From Paenibacillus sp. (GTDB lineage Bacteria > Bacillota > Bacilli > Paenibacillales > YIM-B00363): DNA of 64,000 nt. The stretch spans positions 248,001 to 312,000 of the forward strand of contig NZ_DASQNA010000039.1 in the NCBI RefSeq assembly GCF_035645195.1, written 5' to 3'. Below the pieces are notes generated by a model. The model ran no database searches and was not told where the DNA came from. It saw nothing but the letters and a program-made list of their open reading frames with translations. Numbering within the stretch: position 1 is the first letter of the stretch; the number at the start of each line of letters is the position of its first letter. A program made the translations under genes and the position numbers. Below, piece by piece: positions 8,299 through 17,161 of the stretch.

Positions 8299-9330
8299 AT
8301 GAACCAAACGCTGCGGGAGGCGTACCGAGGCTTCTTCGACATCGGGGCGGCGGTGAACGCGAGGACGATTCGCTCGGCGGGCGAGCTGATCGCCGCCCAA
8401 TATAACAGCATTACGGCGGAGAACGAAATGAAGCCGGAGCGCGTCCATCCGGAGGAAGAGCGATACACGTTCGAGGAGGCGGACGCGATCGTTGCGTTCG
8501 CCCGGGCGAACGGGCTGCGCATGCGCGGGCACACGCTCGTGTGGCACAACCAGACGCCGGATTGGTTTTTCGAGGACGGCCGCGGCGGCAAGGCGGCCAA
8601 AGAGGCGGCGCTCGCCCGCCTGCGGTCGCACATCCGAACGGTCGTCAAAAGATTTGCCGGGGACGTGTATTGCTGGGACGTCGTGAACGAGGCGGTGGAC
8701 GACGCGGGGCAGGATGCGCTTCGCGCGACCAAATGGCTCGACGTCGTCGGCCCGTCGTATATCGCGAAGGCGTTCGAATTCGCCCATGAGGCCGACCCGA
8801 AGGCGTTGTTGTTTTACAACGACTATAACGAATCGCACCCGGCGAAGCGGGAGCGCATCTACGCGCTCGTGAAGTCGCTCGTGGAAGCGGGAACGCCGAT
8901 TCACGGCGTCGGGCTGCAGGCGCATTGGAATTTGTACGATCCGCCGCTGGACGACATTCGCCGGGCGATCGAGCGGTATGCGTCGCTCGGCCTCCGGCTG
9001 CACATCACGGAGATGGACGTCTCGATGTTCGCGTTCGACGACCGCCGTACGGACCTCGCCGAACCGACGGACGACATGCTCGCCTTGCAGGAGGAGCGGT
9101 ATGAATCGTTCTTCCGCGTCTTCCTCGAGTACCGCGAGGCGATCGATTCGGTTACGTTCTGGGGCGCTGCGGACGATTACACGTGGCTGCACGATTTCCC
9201 GGTGCGCGGGCGGACGAACTGGCCGCTCCTGTTCGATGCGCGGCATCGGCCGAAGCGGTCGTTCGAACGGGTCGCCGCGTTGGCGGAGGCGGCGAAGCGC
9301 GGTTCGGGCGCGGGGGGAGCATCGCGGTGA
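8299..9330 (+). CDS. Intracellular endo-1,4-beta-xylanase, GH10
   Basis: 343 residues covering a single GH10 barrel with no signal peptide, so it acts in the cytoplasm. The acid/base Glu 131 is in WDVVNEA and the nucleophile Glu 238 in ITEMD. The substrate-binding WHNQTPDW and the C-terminal FWGAADDYTWL are also present. Short single-domain GH10 enzymes without secretion signals hydrolyse imported xylo-oligosaccharides. The next gene encodes a GH8 enzyme that takes xylose from the reducing end, so the pair would degrade imported chains to xylose and xylobiose. The start has a GGAGAGGAG ribosome site. Confidence 0.93.
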   Translation: MNQTLREAYRGFFDIGAAVNARTIRSAGELIAAQYNSITAENEMKPERVHPEEERYTFEEADAIVAFARANGLRMRGHTLVWHNQTPDWFFEDGRGGKAAKEAALARLRSHIRTVVKRFAGDVYCWDVVNEAVDDAGQDALRATKWLDVVGPSYIAKAFEFAHEADPKALLFYNDYNESHPAKRERIYALVKSLVEAGTPIHGVGLQAHWNLYDPPLDDIRRAIERYASLGLRLHITEMDVSMFAFDDRRTDLAEPTDDMLALQEERYESFFRVFLEYREAIDSVTFWGAADDYTWLHDFPVRGRTNWPLLFDARHRPKRSFERVAALAEAAKRGSGAGGASR

Positions 9331-9341
9331 GGAGGACGGCT

Positions 9342-10484
9342 ATGCGAGAAGGAGCGTTGGCCAAGGGAATGTATCGAAACGTGTTTGCGGAGCTCGGGTA
9401 CGCCGAGGAAGAGATCGATGCGCGGCTTCAAGAGGCTTGGGAAGGGTTGTTCGAGGGAAACGAGCATACGCGCATCTACTATCCGGCGGGCGACGATATG
9501 GGCTACCTGCTCGACACGGGCAATTTGGACGTGCGCACGGAAGGGATGTCGTACGGCATGATGATGGCCGTGCAGATGGACCGACGGGACGTCTTCGACC
9601 GCATTTGGAAATGGACCCGCACGTATATGTACATGACGGAAGGGGAGAACGCCGGCTATTTCGCCTGGTCCTGTCTCCCCGACGGGCGGCGCAACTCGAA
9701 CGGCCCGGCGCCGGACGGCGAAGAATATTTCGCGATGGCGCTCTTCTTCGCTTCGCATCGCTGGGGGGATCGGGAGCCGCCGTTCGATTACGGCGCGCAG
9801 GCGCGCGAGCTCTTGCGCACCTGCCTGCATAAGGGCGAGGACGGCGTCGGACAGCCGATGTGGGACCCGGGCAACAAGCTGATCAAGTTTATTCCGAACT
9901 GCGATTTTTCGGATCCTTCGTATCATCTGCCGCACTTCTACGAGTTGTTCGCGCTGTGGGCCGATCCGGACGACCGCAAGTTCTGGAAGGAAGCGGCGGC
10001 GGCGAGCCGGGACTATTTGACGATCGCCTGCCACCCCGTTACGGGCCTCGCTCCGGAGTACGCGCATTACGACGGCCGGCCGAACGACGAACGCGGGTAC
10101 GGCCATTTCTTCAGCGATTCGTACCGCGTCGCGGCCAACATCGGGCTCGACGCCGAGTGGTTCGGCATCGACGAGCGGCTCCGCGCCATCGTCAATCGGA
10201 TTCAGGCGTTCTTCGCGGACAAGGAGCCGGCGGATTACCGCCGCTACACGATCGCGGGCGAGCCGTTCGACGAGCCTGCTCTTCATCCGGTCGGGCTGCT
10301 CGCGACGAACGCGATGGCGTCGCTCGCGGCGGACAGCCCGCACGCGCGCTCCTGCGTCGAGCGGCTCTGGAACACGCCTCTTCGGCAGGGCGATCGGCGA
10401 TACTACGATAATTGCTTGTATTTCTTCGCGATGCTGGCGTTAAGCGGCCGCTATCGCATCTGGATGCCGCAGGCTCGAAGCTAA
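9342..10484 (+). CDS. GH8 reducing-end xylose-releasing exo-oligoxylanase (Rex-like)
   Basis: 380 residues from the ATG at 9342, behind GAGGAGG that overlaps the xylanase stop; the frame is open further upstream, but that part is only a shadow of the xylanase gene. An (alpha/alpha)6-barrel GH8 protein: the general acid is likely Glu 67 in RTEGMSYGM and the base Asp 259 in FFSDSYRVAAN, at positions like those of Bacillus halodurans Rex. No signal peptide. It would release xylose from the reducing end of oligosaccharides imported by the ABC system. Its stop codon overlaps the stop of the convergent reductase gene. Confidence 0.88.
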   Translation: MREGALAKGMYRNVFAELGYAEEEIDARLQEAWEGLFEGNEHTRIYYPAGDDMGYLLDTGNLDVRTEGMSYGMMMAVQMDRRDVFDRIWKWTRTYMYMTEGENAGYFAWSCLPDGRRNSNGPAPDGEEYFAMALFFASHRWGDREPPFDYGAQARELLRTCLHKGEDGVGQPMWDPGNKLIKFIPNCDFSDPSYHLPHFYELFALWADPDDRKFWKEAAAASRDYLTIACHPVTGLAPEYAHYDGRPNDERGYGHFFSDSYRVAANIGLDAEWFGIDERLRAIVNRIQAFFADKEPADYRRYTIAGEPFDEPALHPVGLLATNAMASLAADSPHARSCVERLWNTPLRQGDRRYYDNCLYFFAMLALSGRYRIWMPQARS

Positions 10485-11530
10485 CCGATCCACTGGCGCA
10501 CCAGCTGACGGTTGCGCTCCTTGAACGCCTCGTTATGGGACGACACCATGCCCGCCTTGGGCGCGTCCGGCTCGATGAACAGCTTCGCCTGATTGACGGC
10601 GTTCGCTGCATCCTGGAACGCGCCTGCGATCAAATGCACCTTGCCGGGATGCGCCAGAATGTCGCCGGCGGCGAACAGCCCCGGCACGGACGATTCGCCG
10701 CGCGCGCTGCCGTCGATATAATAGCCGTCGGCGCGCGCGACGTTTAAGTCGCTGTTGTCGAGCAGCGACGCGTCCCGCTCGTAGCCGTGGTTGATGACGA
10801 CCTCGTCCACATCGAGGAGCGTCGTCTCCCCGGTGAGGCGGTTCGTCAGCTCCACGCGCTCGATCGCGTCATGATTCGCGTTCGCGATCAGCTTCGTGAT
10901 CGACGTGTGAAAATAGCAGACCGCCGAGCTGTTCAACAGCTGCGCCACCTGAGCTTCGTGCCCGGACAGCGCCTCCTTCCGATGCGTCACATACACTTGC
11001 TTCGCCACGGGCAGCAGCTCGTTGGCCCAATCCACCGCCGTGTTTCCGCCCCCCGAAACGATGACGCGCTTCCCCTTAAACTGCTTCAGCGATTTCACCG
11101 TGTAGTGCAAATTCGACACCTCGAACCGTTCGGCTCCTTCGATATCGAGCTTTTGCGGGTTTAGGATGCCGCTGCCGATCGCGACGATGACCGTTTTGGA
11201 CCAGTGGACGGCGCCAGAGGCTGCGCGCAGGACGAATCGCCCGCGATCGTCGCGCGACATCGAGACGACGCGTTCGTTCAAGACGACCGTCGGGTCGAAC
11301 GTCAGCCCCTGCGCGACGAGCTGCTCGATCAGCTTCGCGCCAGGGGTCGGCGTCAAGCCGCCGACGTCCCAAATCATTTTCTCGGGATAAATGTGAATTT
11401 TGCCGCCCAGCCGCGGTTGGTATTCGATCAGCTTCGTCTTCATCCCCCGAAGGCCGCTGTAGAACGCGGAATACAAGCCTGCAGGCCCGCCCCCGACGAT
11501 CGTCACGTCATATAGATCCTCACGCTCCAA
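10481..11530 (-). CDS. Ferredoxin/flavodoxin-NADP(+) reductase, YumC/YcgT type
   Basis: 349 residues, thioredoxin-reductase-like fold without the redox CxxC. FAD-binding GGGPAGLYSAFY, NADPH-binding SGGGNTAVDWANE and C-terminal FAD motif FAAGDI are visible. I place the start at the TTG at 11530, behind GGGGAGG at a good distance. This gives EREDLYDVTIVGGG, which matches the family's N-terminus; the longer TTG at 11548 would read through the ribosome site. It supplies or takes electrons between NADPH and small carriers. A Fur box in its promoter region and the divergent siderophore importer suggest a role in iron assimilation, for example reductive iron release (inference). Confidence 0.85.
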   Translation of the reverse strand: MEREDLYDVTIVGGGPAGLYSAFYSGLRGMKTKLIEYQPRLGGKIHIYPEKMIWDVGGLTPTPGAKLIEQLVAQGLTFDPTVVLNERVVSMSRDDRGRFVLRAASGAVHWSKTVIVAIGSGILNPQKLDIEGAERFEVSNLHYTVKSLKQFKGKRVIVSGGGNTAVDWANELLPVAKQVYVTHRKEALSGHEAQVAQLLNSSAVCYFHTSITKLIANANHDAIERVELTNRLTGETTLLDVDEVVINHGYERDASLLDNSDLNVARADGYYIDGSARGESSVPGLFAAGDILAHPGKVHLIAGAFQDAANAVNQAKLFIEPDAPKAGMVSSHNEAFKERNRQLVRQWIG

Positions 11531-11555
11531 CGCGCTTTGCCTCCCCAAAAACGAC

Positions 11556-11608
11556 GTTAATGATTATCATTCTCAGTAAATCATACCCGGGATTGCCTTC
11601 CTTTTCAA
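11556..11608 (-). promoter_or_regulatory. SigA promoter and Fur box of the reductase gene
   Basis: Reading on the minus strand, TTGAAA (11603-11608) and TATGAT (11580-11585) are 17 bp apart. Just downstream, 11556-11574 matches the 19-bp Fur box GATAATGATAATCATTATC at 16 positions. Repression by Fur with iron is expected. Confidence 0.8.
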
Positions 11609-11623
11609 GACGAAAAATACATC

Positions 11624-11683
11624 TTGACAAGATTAAAAAGGGCGATTTATAGTTTTTTAACAGTGAGACTGATTCTCATTATC
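11624..11683 (+). promoter_or_regulatory. SigA promoter and Fur box of the siderophore importer
   Basis: TTGACA (11624-11629) and TATAGT (11648-11653) are 18 bp apart. A 19-bp Fur box at 11665-11683 matches the consensus at 15 positions, its right half (ATTATC) exactly, and covers the probable start of transcription. Confidence 0.8.
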
Positions 11684-11708
11684 GGATAAAACGAGTGGAG
11701 GTGGGGGC

Positions 11709-12557
11709 ATGTTCAGCCGACTGCACACCGAGTCGATCAACGTCGGGTACGGCGATCGATTGATCGTGAAAGATTTGAGCGTGCGCATACCCGACCGCAG
11801 CGTCACGACGATCGTCGGTCCGAACGGCTGCGGAAAATCGACGCTGCTCAAAGCGATGACGCGCATCGTGAAACCCCAGTCCGGCGCGATCGTGCTGGAC
11901 GGGAAGAGCATTACGTCCGAAAACACGAAACAGCTCGCGAGAAAGCTCGCGATATTGCCGCAGACGCCGGAGGCTGCGAGCGGGCTGACGGTGGGCGAGC
12001 TTGTATCCTACGGACGGCACCCGCATCAGCAGGGCTTCGGCCGGCTGACGAAACGAGATATAGAGGTTATCGATCAGGCGCTTCGCGCCACCGGCACGAT
12101 CGAGCTTAAAAGTCGGCCGGTCGACGCGCTGTCCGGCGGTCAGCGGCAGCGCGCGTGGATCGCGATGGCGTTGGCTCAAGAAACCGACATGATTTTCCTT
12201 GACGAGCCGACCACGTACCTCGATATGGCGCATCAACTGGAAGTGCTGGAGCTGCTTCGGCGGTTGAACGAGGAAGAGCGGCGGACGATCATCATGGTGC
12301 TGCACGACTTGAATCAAGCGGCGCGGTATTCCGACTATATGATCGCGATGAAGGACGGGACTGTCGTCAAAGCGGGCCGGCCGGCCGACATTATGCAGCG
12401 CAGCGTGCTGAGGCACGTGTTTCGCGTCGATGCGGACATCGGCGCCGATCCGCGCACGGGCGCGCCGATGGTGATCACTTACAATTTACTCAAGGGAGAG
12501 ACGGAACATGATGAGAAAACTATGGATCCCGCTGTTCGCGCTGTCGCTGTTCATTAG
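11709..12557 (+). CDS. Iron-siderophore ABC transporter ATP-binding protein (FecE/FepC-like)
   Basis: 282 residues. Walker A GPNGCGKST (38-46), ABC signature LSGGQ (141-145), Walker B MIFLDEP (from 161) and the switch His in VLHDLNQA are all present. It energises the two FecCD permeases downstream. GGAGGTGGGGGC precedes the ATG. The reading frame runs 50 bases into the binding-protein gene, a long overlap for such operons; the last 15 or so residues are probably an unimportant tail. Confidence 0.92.
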   Translation: MFSRLHTESINVGYGDRLIVKDLSVRIPDRSVTTIVGPNGCGKSTLLKAMTRIVKPQSGAIVLDGKSITSENTKQLARKLAILPQTPEAASGLTVGELVSYGRHPHQQGFGRLTKRDIEVIDQALRATGTIELKSRPVDALSGGQRQRAWIAMALAQETDMIFLDEPTTYLDMAHQLEVLELLRRLNEEERRTIIMVLHDLNQAARYSDYMIAMKDGTVVKAGRPADIMQRSVLRHVFRVDADIGADPRTGAPMVITYNLLKGETEHDEKTMDPAVRAVAVH

Positions 12558-13482
12558 CGCCTGCGGAGGGCAGCCGGCGGAGGAGACCGGCGCCGCGGCT
12601 GCCGAAGGGACGGGCGCGGAAGGCGCGAATACGGAAGGAGCCGCTCTGGCGGCCGAAGCGACGGACGGAGGCACGATCACGTACCAATCGGAGAACGGCC
12701 CCGTCGAGGTGCCGGCGAATCCGCAGCGCGTCGTCGTGCTGTCGTCGTTCGCGGGCAACGTCATGGCGCTCGGCGTCGACGTCGTCGGCGCGGACAGCTG
12801 GTCGAAAAACAATCCGAGATTCGCGGAAGGGTTGAAGAACGCGGAGGAAGTGTCCGACGAAAGCTTGGAGAAAATCATCGAGCTGGAACCCGACCTCATT
12901 ATCGGTCTATCCAACATTAAGAACGTCGACAAGCTGAGCCAAATCGCGCCGACGGTGACGTATACATACGGGAAGGTCGATTATTTGACGCAGCATCTCG
13001 AAATCGGGAAGCTGCTGAACAAGGAAGCCGAAGCGAAGGCGTGGGTCGACGATTTCAAAGCGCGCGCGCAGCACACCGGGGAGCGAATCAAGGCCGAAAT
13101 CGGGGCCGACGCGACCGTCTCCGTCATCGAAAGCTACGACAAGCAGCTGTACGTGTTCGGCGACAACTGGGGGCGCGGCACCGAAATTTTGTATCAAGAA
13201 ATGAAACTGGGCATGCCGGAGAAAGTGAAGGAAGCGGCGCTGGCGGCGGGCTGGTATGCGCTCTCCCTCGAGGCGCTGCCGGACTTCGCCGGCGACTACT
13301 TGATCGTCAGCAAATACGCGCAGGCGGACAATTCCTTCATGGAAACGGAGACGTACCGAACGATCCCCGCCGTGCAGAACGGCCGCGCGTTCGAGGTCAA
13401 CGCCAGCGAATTTTATTTCAACGACCCGCTGACGTTGGAATTCCAGTTGGCATTTTTCGAATCGAAGTTTTTAGGAGAATGA
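12508..13482 (+). CDS. Iron-siderophore binding lipoprotein (FeuA/FecB-like)
   Basis: 324 residues. A lipoprotein signal with lipobox ISAC (Cys 19) is followed by an Ala/Glu/Gly-rich linker and a PBP-II (periplasmic_binding_2) domain starting at VPANPQRVVVLSS. It should bind ferric siderophore outside the membrane. The ATG is preceded by GGGAGAGACGG within the end of the ATPase gene. It lies in the Fur-controlled operon ATPase-binding protein-permease-permease; the siderophore type cannot be read from the sequence. Confidence 0.9.
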   Translation: MMRKLWIPLFALSLFISACGGQPAEETGAAAAEGTGAEGANTEGAALAAEATDGGTITYQSENGPVEVPANPQRVVVLSSFAGNVMALGVDVVGADSWSKNNPRFAEGLKNAEEVSDESLEKIIELEPDLIIGLSNIKNVDKLSQIAPTVTYTYGKVDYLTQHLEIGKLLNKEAEAKAWVDDFKARAQHTGERIKAEIGADATVSVIESYDKQLYVFGDNWGRGTEILYQEMKLGMPEKVKEAALAAGWYALSLEALPDFAGDYLIVSKYAQADNSFMETETYRTIPAVQNGRAFEVNASEFYFNDPLTLEFQLAFFESKFLGE

Positions 13483-13483
13483 T

Positions 13484-14476
13484 ATGGCCAAGCGCACGCT
13501 AATCTGGATCTCGGGCCTCGTCCTTCTCGCTTGCGCGACGCTGACGGCGCTGCTGTCCGGCGCCGCGGACATCGGACTGCGCGACGTGTGGGCGGCGCTC
13601 GCGGCCCCGCACGAGGCGGGCGCGAACGCCGCCATCCTCCGCGACATCCGGATGCCGCGCGTCGCCGCCGCTCTCGTCGTCGGCGCGGCGCTGGCGACGG
13701 CGGGCGCGATCATGCAGGGCATGACGCGCAATCCGCTGGCCGACCCGGGCTTGCTCGGCTTGACGGCCGGGGCGAACGCGGCGCTTGCGTTCGCTATCGC
13801 GTTCCTGCCGCAGGCCGGCTCGTTCGGGCTGATGCTCGTCTGCTTCGCGGGCGCCGGCGTCGGCAGCCTGCTGGTGTTCGGCGTCGGCGCGCTGCGCCGA
13901 GGCGGGTATTCGCCCGTTCGCATCGTGCTCGCCGGCGCGGCCGTCTCTGCGTTCCTATACGCCTTGGCGGATGCCGTCGGACTGATGTTCCGCATTTCGA
14001 AGAACGTCTCCATGTGGACGGCGGGCGGCTTCATCGGCGCGACGTGGGACCAGCTCGCCGTCGTCGGTCCCGCCATCGCCGCGGGACTCGCCGCCGCGAT
14101 GCTGTTCTCTAAGCAGCTCACGATCCTGAGTCTTAGCGAAGAGGTCGCGGTCGGTCTCGGCCAGCGCACCGCCTGGGTGAAAGCGGCGCTGTCGGCGGTC
14201 GTCGTGCTGCTCGCCGGCGCTTCCGTGGCGCTCGCCGGCAGCCTCGCCTTCGCGGGCTTGATGGTGCCGCATCTCGCCCGGGCCGTCGTCGGCACCGATT
14301 ATCGGCTCGTCCTGCCGATGTCGGCGATCGGCGGCGCGGCGCTGATGGCGGCCGCCGACACGGCCGCGCGCACGGTGCACGCGCCGTTCGAAACGCCCGT
14401 AGCGGCCGTCGTCGCCATCCTCGGCGTGCCGTTCTTCTTCTTCATCGTCCGCAGAGGGGGGAGAGCGTTCGCATGA
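13484..14476 (+). CDS. FecCD-family siderophore permease 1
   Basis: 330 residues, very hydrophobic with about ten helices. Family motifs include RMPRVAAALVVGAALATAG near the N-terminus and the ATPase-contact GLMVPHLARAVVG near the C-terminus. It starts one base after the binding protein's stop, so translation is coupled. It forms a heterodimer with the next gene product. Confidence 0.92.
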   Translation: MAKRTLIWISGLVLLACATLTALLSGAADIGLRDVWAALAAPHEAGANAAILRDIRMPRVAAALVVGAALATAGAIMQGMTRNPLADPGLLGLTAGANAALAFAIAFLPQAGSFGLMLVCFAGAGVGSLLVFGVGALRRGGYSPVRIVLAGAAVSAFLYALADAVGLMFRISKNVSMWTAGGFIGATWDQLAVVGPAIAAGLAAAMLFSKQLTILSLSEEVAVGLGQRTAWVKAALSAVVVLLAGASVALAGSLAFAGLMVPHLARAVVGTDYRLVLPMSAIGGAALMAAADTAARTVHAPFETPVAAVVAILGVPFFFFIVRRGGRAFA

Positions 14477-15480
14477 TCTCTCGCGAACTGATCCGCAAGC
14501 AGCGCCTGCTCCTCGCCGCGCTGCTCGCGCTCATCGGCATAACGGCGGTCGTCGGCGCGGGACTCGGCTACTCGTCCTTGTCGTACGACCGGCTGCTGCC
14601 GACGCTGCTCGGCCGCGGCACGTTCAAGGAAGAGTTCGTGCTCTTCTCCGTCAGGCTGCCGCGCATCGCGATCACCGTCCTGGCCGGCGCGGCGCTCGCG
14701 CTGTCCGGCGCGCTGCTGCAGGGCGTCGCGCGCAACGATCTCGCCGACCCGGGCATTCTCGGCATCAACGCCGGCGCGGGCGCGGCCATCGCCGTCTTCT
14801 ATTTATTCGTCCCGATCGACGCGCGCGCGTTCGCCTTCGCGATCCCGCTCGTCGCTTTCGCCGGCGGGCTGTCGACCGCCGCCGCCGTATACGCCTTCGC
14901 GTACACGCGGCGGGACGGTCTCCATCCCGTCAAGCTCGTCCTGTCGGGCGTCGGGCTCTCCATGGCGCTTTCCGGGCTGATGGTCGTCCTCATCTCCGCT
15001 TCGGAGCGGGCGAAGGCCGAATTTATCGCCAAGTGGCTGGCCGGCGGCGTCTGGGGGGCGGACTGGCTGTACGCGGCGGCGGTCGCGCCTTGGCTGCTGG
15101 CGCTCGTCCCGTATGCGCTGTACAAAGCGCGCCGCCTCGACCTGCTCGCCTTAAGCGAGCCGTCGGCCGTCGGCATCGGCGTCGACGTCCGGAAGGAACG
15201 CGCTTCGCTGCTGCTCGCGGCGGTCGCCTTAGCTTCCGCCGCCGTGTCGGTGACGGGGGGCATCGCGTTCGTCGGCCTCATGGCGCCGCATATCGCGCGC
15301 GGCTTGGTCGGTCCCCGGCATCGTCTCCTGCTGCCGGCGTCGCTGCTGATCGGCGCCTTCCTGCTGCTGCTCGCGGATACGATCGGACGCAACCTCGCCG
15401 ATCCGGACGGACTGCCGGCGGGCATCATCGCGGCATTGATCGGCGCGCCGTATTTTCTCTACTTGCTCATGCGCAAATGA
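14473..15480 (+). CDS. FecCD-family siderophore permease 2
   Basis: 335 residues with about ten helices. It has RLPRIAITVLAGAALALSG near the N-terminus and the ATPase-contact GLMAPHIARGLVG near the C-terminus. Its ATG overlaps the previous gene's stop (ATGA). It is the last gene of the iron operon, as an intrinsic terminator follows at once. Confidence 0.92.
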   Translation: MISRELIRKQRLLLAALLALIGITAVVGAGLGYSSLSYDRLLPTLLGRGTFKEEFVLFSVRLPRIAITVLAGAALALSGALLQGVARNDLADPGILGINAGAGAAIAVFYLFVPIDARAFAFAIPLVAFAGGLSTAAAVYAFAYTRRDGLHPVKLVLSGVGLSMALSGLMVVLISASERAKAEFIAKWLAGGVWGADWLYAAAVAPWLLALVPYALYKARRLDLLALSEPSAVGIGVDVRKERASLLLAAVALASAAVSVTGGIAFVGLMAPHIARGLVGPRHRLLLPASLLIGAFLLLLADTIGRNLADPDGLPAGIIAALIGAPYFLYLLMRK

Positions 15481-15482
15481 CC

Positions 15483-15526
15483 GCGCCCCTCGCGTCCGGT
15501 GCTCACCCGGAATCGGGGGCGTTTTT
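15483..15526 (+). terminator. Intrinsic terminator of the siderophore operon
   Basis: CGCCCC near 15484 pairs with GGGGCG around 15516-15521, with a secondary pairing CCGG/CCGG inside, followed by TTTTT. Confidence 0.7.
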
Positions 15527-15647
15527 CGTTTTTTCCGAGATTTTCGCGCGATTTGCATTCCGCCTGCGGCTCGAATGAGGTAGAGTAGAGAGAAAGGATT
15601 CGCCGCCAAGCCGCGGCGTCCTACGCACAACGGAGAAGGAACGCGAT

Positions 15648-17018
15648 ATGGCTAAAAGCAAAACGAAATTCGTCTGTCAGGAATGCGGGGCGGAATCGCC
15701 CAAGTGGCTCGGCAAATGCCCGGGCTGCCACGCTTGGAATACATTCGTGGAAGAAATCGAAACCGTCGTCAAGACGCCGGGGGTGGCCATCCCCGGGGCG
15801 TCGGCGTCGCGGGAGCGCCCGCGGCGCATCGCCGACATCGTCAGCGCGCAGGAGCCGCGCATCGACGCGGGCAGCGGGGAGCTGAACCGCGTGCTCGGCG
15901 GCGGCCTCGTGCCGGGCTCGCTCATCCTCGTCGGGGGCGATCCCGGCATCGGCAAGTCGACGCTGCTGCTGCAGACGTCGCACGCGCTTGCCCGCGAAGG
16001 CCGGCGGGTGCTGTACGCGACGGGGGAGGAATCGTCCCGGCAGATCAAGATGCGCGCCGAGCGGCTCGGCGCCGAGGCGCCGACGCTGTTCGTGCTGAGC
16101 GAGACGAACACGGACTATATTTTCGAGGCGCTCGACGAGGTGCGCCCGGACGTGCTCATCGTCGACTCGATTCAGACGATGTACCAGCCCGGCGTCGCGT
16201 CGGCGCCGGGCAGCGTGTCGCAGGTGCGGGAATGCACCAGCCTGTTCATGCGCATCGCCAAGCAGCGCGGCGTCGCGACGCTTCTCGTCGGCCACGTGAC
16301 GAAGGAGGGCGCGATCGCCGGCCCGCGGCTGCTCGAGCACATGGTGGACACGGTGCTCTACTTCGAGGGCGAGCGCCACAACACGTACCGCATGCTGCGC
16401 GCGGTGAAAAACCGGTTCGGCTCGACGAACGAAATCGGCATTTTCGAGATGATCGAGAACGGCCTGACCGAGGTGAAAAATCCGTCGGAGCTGTTTCTGT
16501 CCGAGCGGCCGCTCGGCGTCGCCGGCTCGACGGTCGTCGCCTCCATGGAAGGGACGCGGCCGGTGCTCGTCGAGCTCCAAGCGCTCGTCTCGGCGACGAA
16601 CTTCCCGTCGCCGCGGCGGATGGCGACCGGCGTCGATTACAATCGTCTCAACCTTATCATCGCCGTGCTGGAGAAGCGCGTCGGCCTCCATATGCAGACG
16701 CACGACGCGTATCTGAACGTCGCCGGCGGCGTCAAGCTGGACGAGCCGGCCGCCGATCTCGGCATCGCCGTCGCGCTCGCGTCCAGCTTCCGCGACCGGC
16801 CGACGCGCCCCGAAGACGTCGTCTTCGGCGAAGTCGGCCTGACCGGCGAAGTGCGCGGCGTCTCCCGGCTCGACCAGCGCGTCAACGAGGCGCTCAAGCT
16901 CGGCTTCCGCCGCGTCGTCGTGCCGGAGAAGAGCCTGAAGCAGTGGACGCCGCCGCGCGGCATCGAGGTCGTGCCCGTCGGCACGGTCGCCGAGGCGCTG
17001 CAAATTTTGCTGCCGTGA
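15648..17018 (+). CDS. radA: DNA repair protein RadA/Sms
   Basis: 456 residues, the family's usual length. An N-terminal C4 zinc finger (Cys 10, 13, 24, 27) is followed by a RecA-like ATPase with Walker [10 protein letters not shown], the RadA-specific KNRFG motif and a Lon-protease-like C-terminal domain. RadA is a branch-migration helicase in recombination. Next comes disA, whose product scans DNA and is known to interact with RadA in B. subtilis, so the pair is a functional unit. In B. subtilis radA follows ctsR-mcsA-mcsB-clpC; here the iron operon precedes it. Confidence 0.96.
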   Translation: MAKSKTKFVCQECGAESPKWLGKCPGCHAWNTFVEEIETVVKTPGVAIPGASASRERPRRIADIVSAQEPRIDAGSGELNRVLGGGLVPGSLILVGGDPGIGKSTLLLQTSHALAREGRRVLYATGEESSRQIKMRAERLGAEAPTLFVLSETNTDYIFEALDEVRPDVLIVDSIQTMYQPGVASAPGSVSQVRECTSLFMRIAKQRGVATLLVGHVTKEGAIAGPRLLEHMVDTVLYFEGERHNTYRMLRAVKNRFGSTNEIGIFEMIENGLTEVKNPSELFLSERPLGVAGSTVVASMEGTRPVLVELQALVSATNFPSPRRMATGVDYNRLNLIIAVLEKRVGLHMQTHDAYLNVAGGVKLDEPAADLGIAVALASSFRDRPTRPEDVVFGEVGLTGEVRGVSRLDQRVNEALKLGFRRVVVPEKSLKQWTPPRGIEVVPVGTVAEALQILLP

Positions 17019-17076
17019 CCGCCGCGGTCCGCCGCGTGCGGCGCGGAATTTCGCGCTTGCGCATAAAAAATGAAAT

Positions 17077-17101
17077 CCGAGTGCAAACTCGGGAGTTTTT
17101 T
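17077..17101 (+). terminator. Small terminator between radA and disA
   Basis: CCGAGT-GCAA-ACTCGG with a GNRA-type loop, followed by GAGTTTTTT. It is a short stem, so read-through into disA is possible. Confidence 0.6.
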
Positions 17102-17161
17102 ATATACAATAGTTAGTAAGGATTTGTGCGATCGATCGTCCGCATCGTCAGGAGGGTACCC

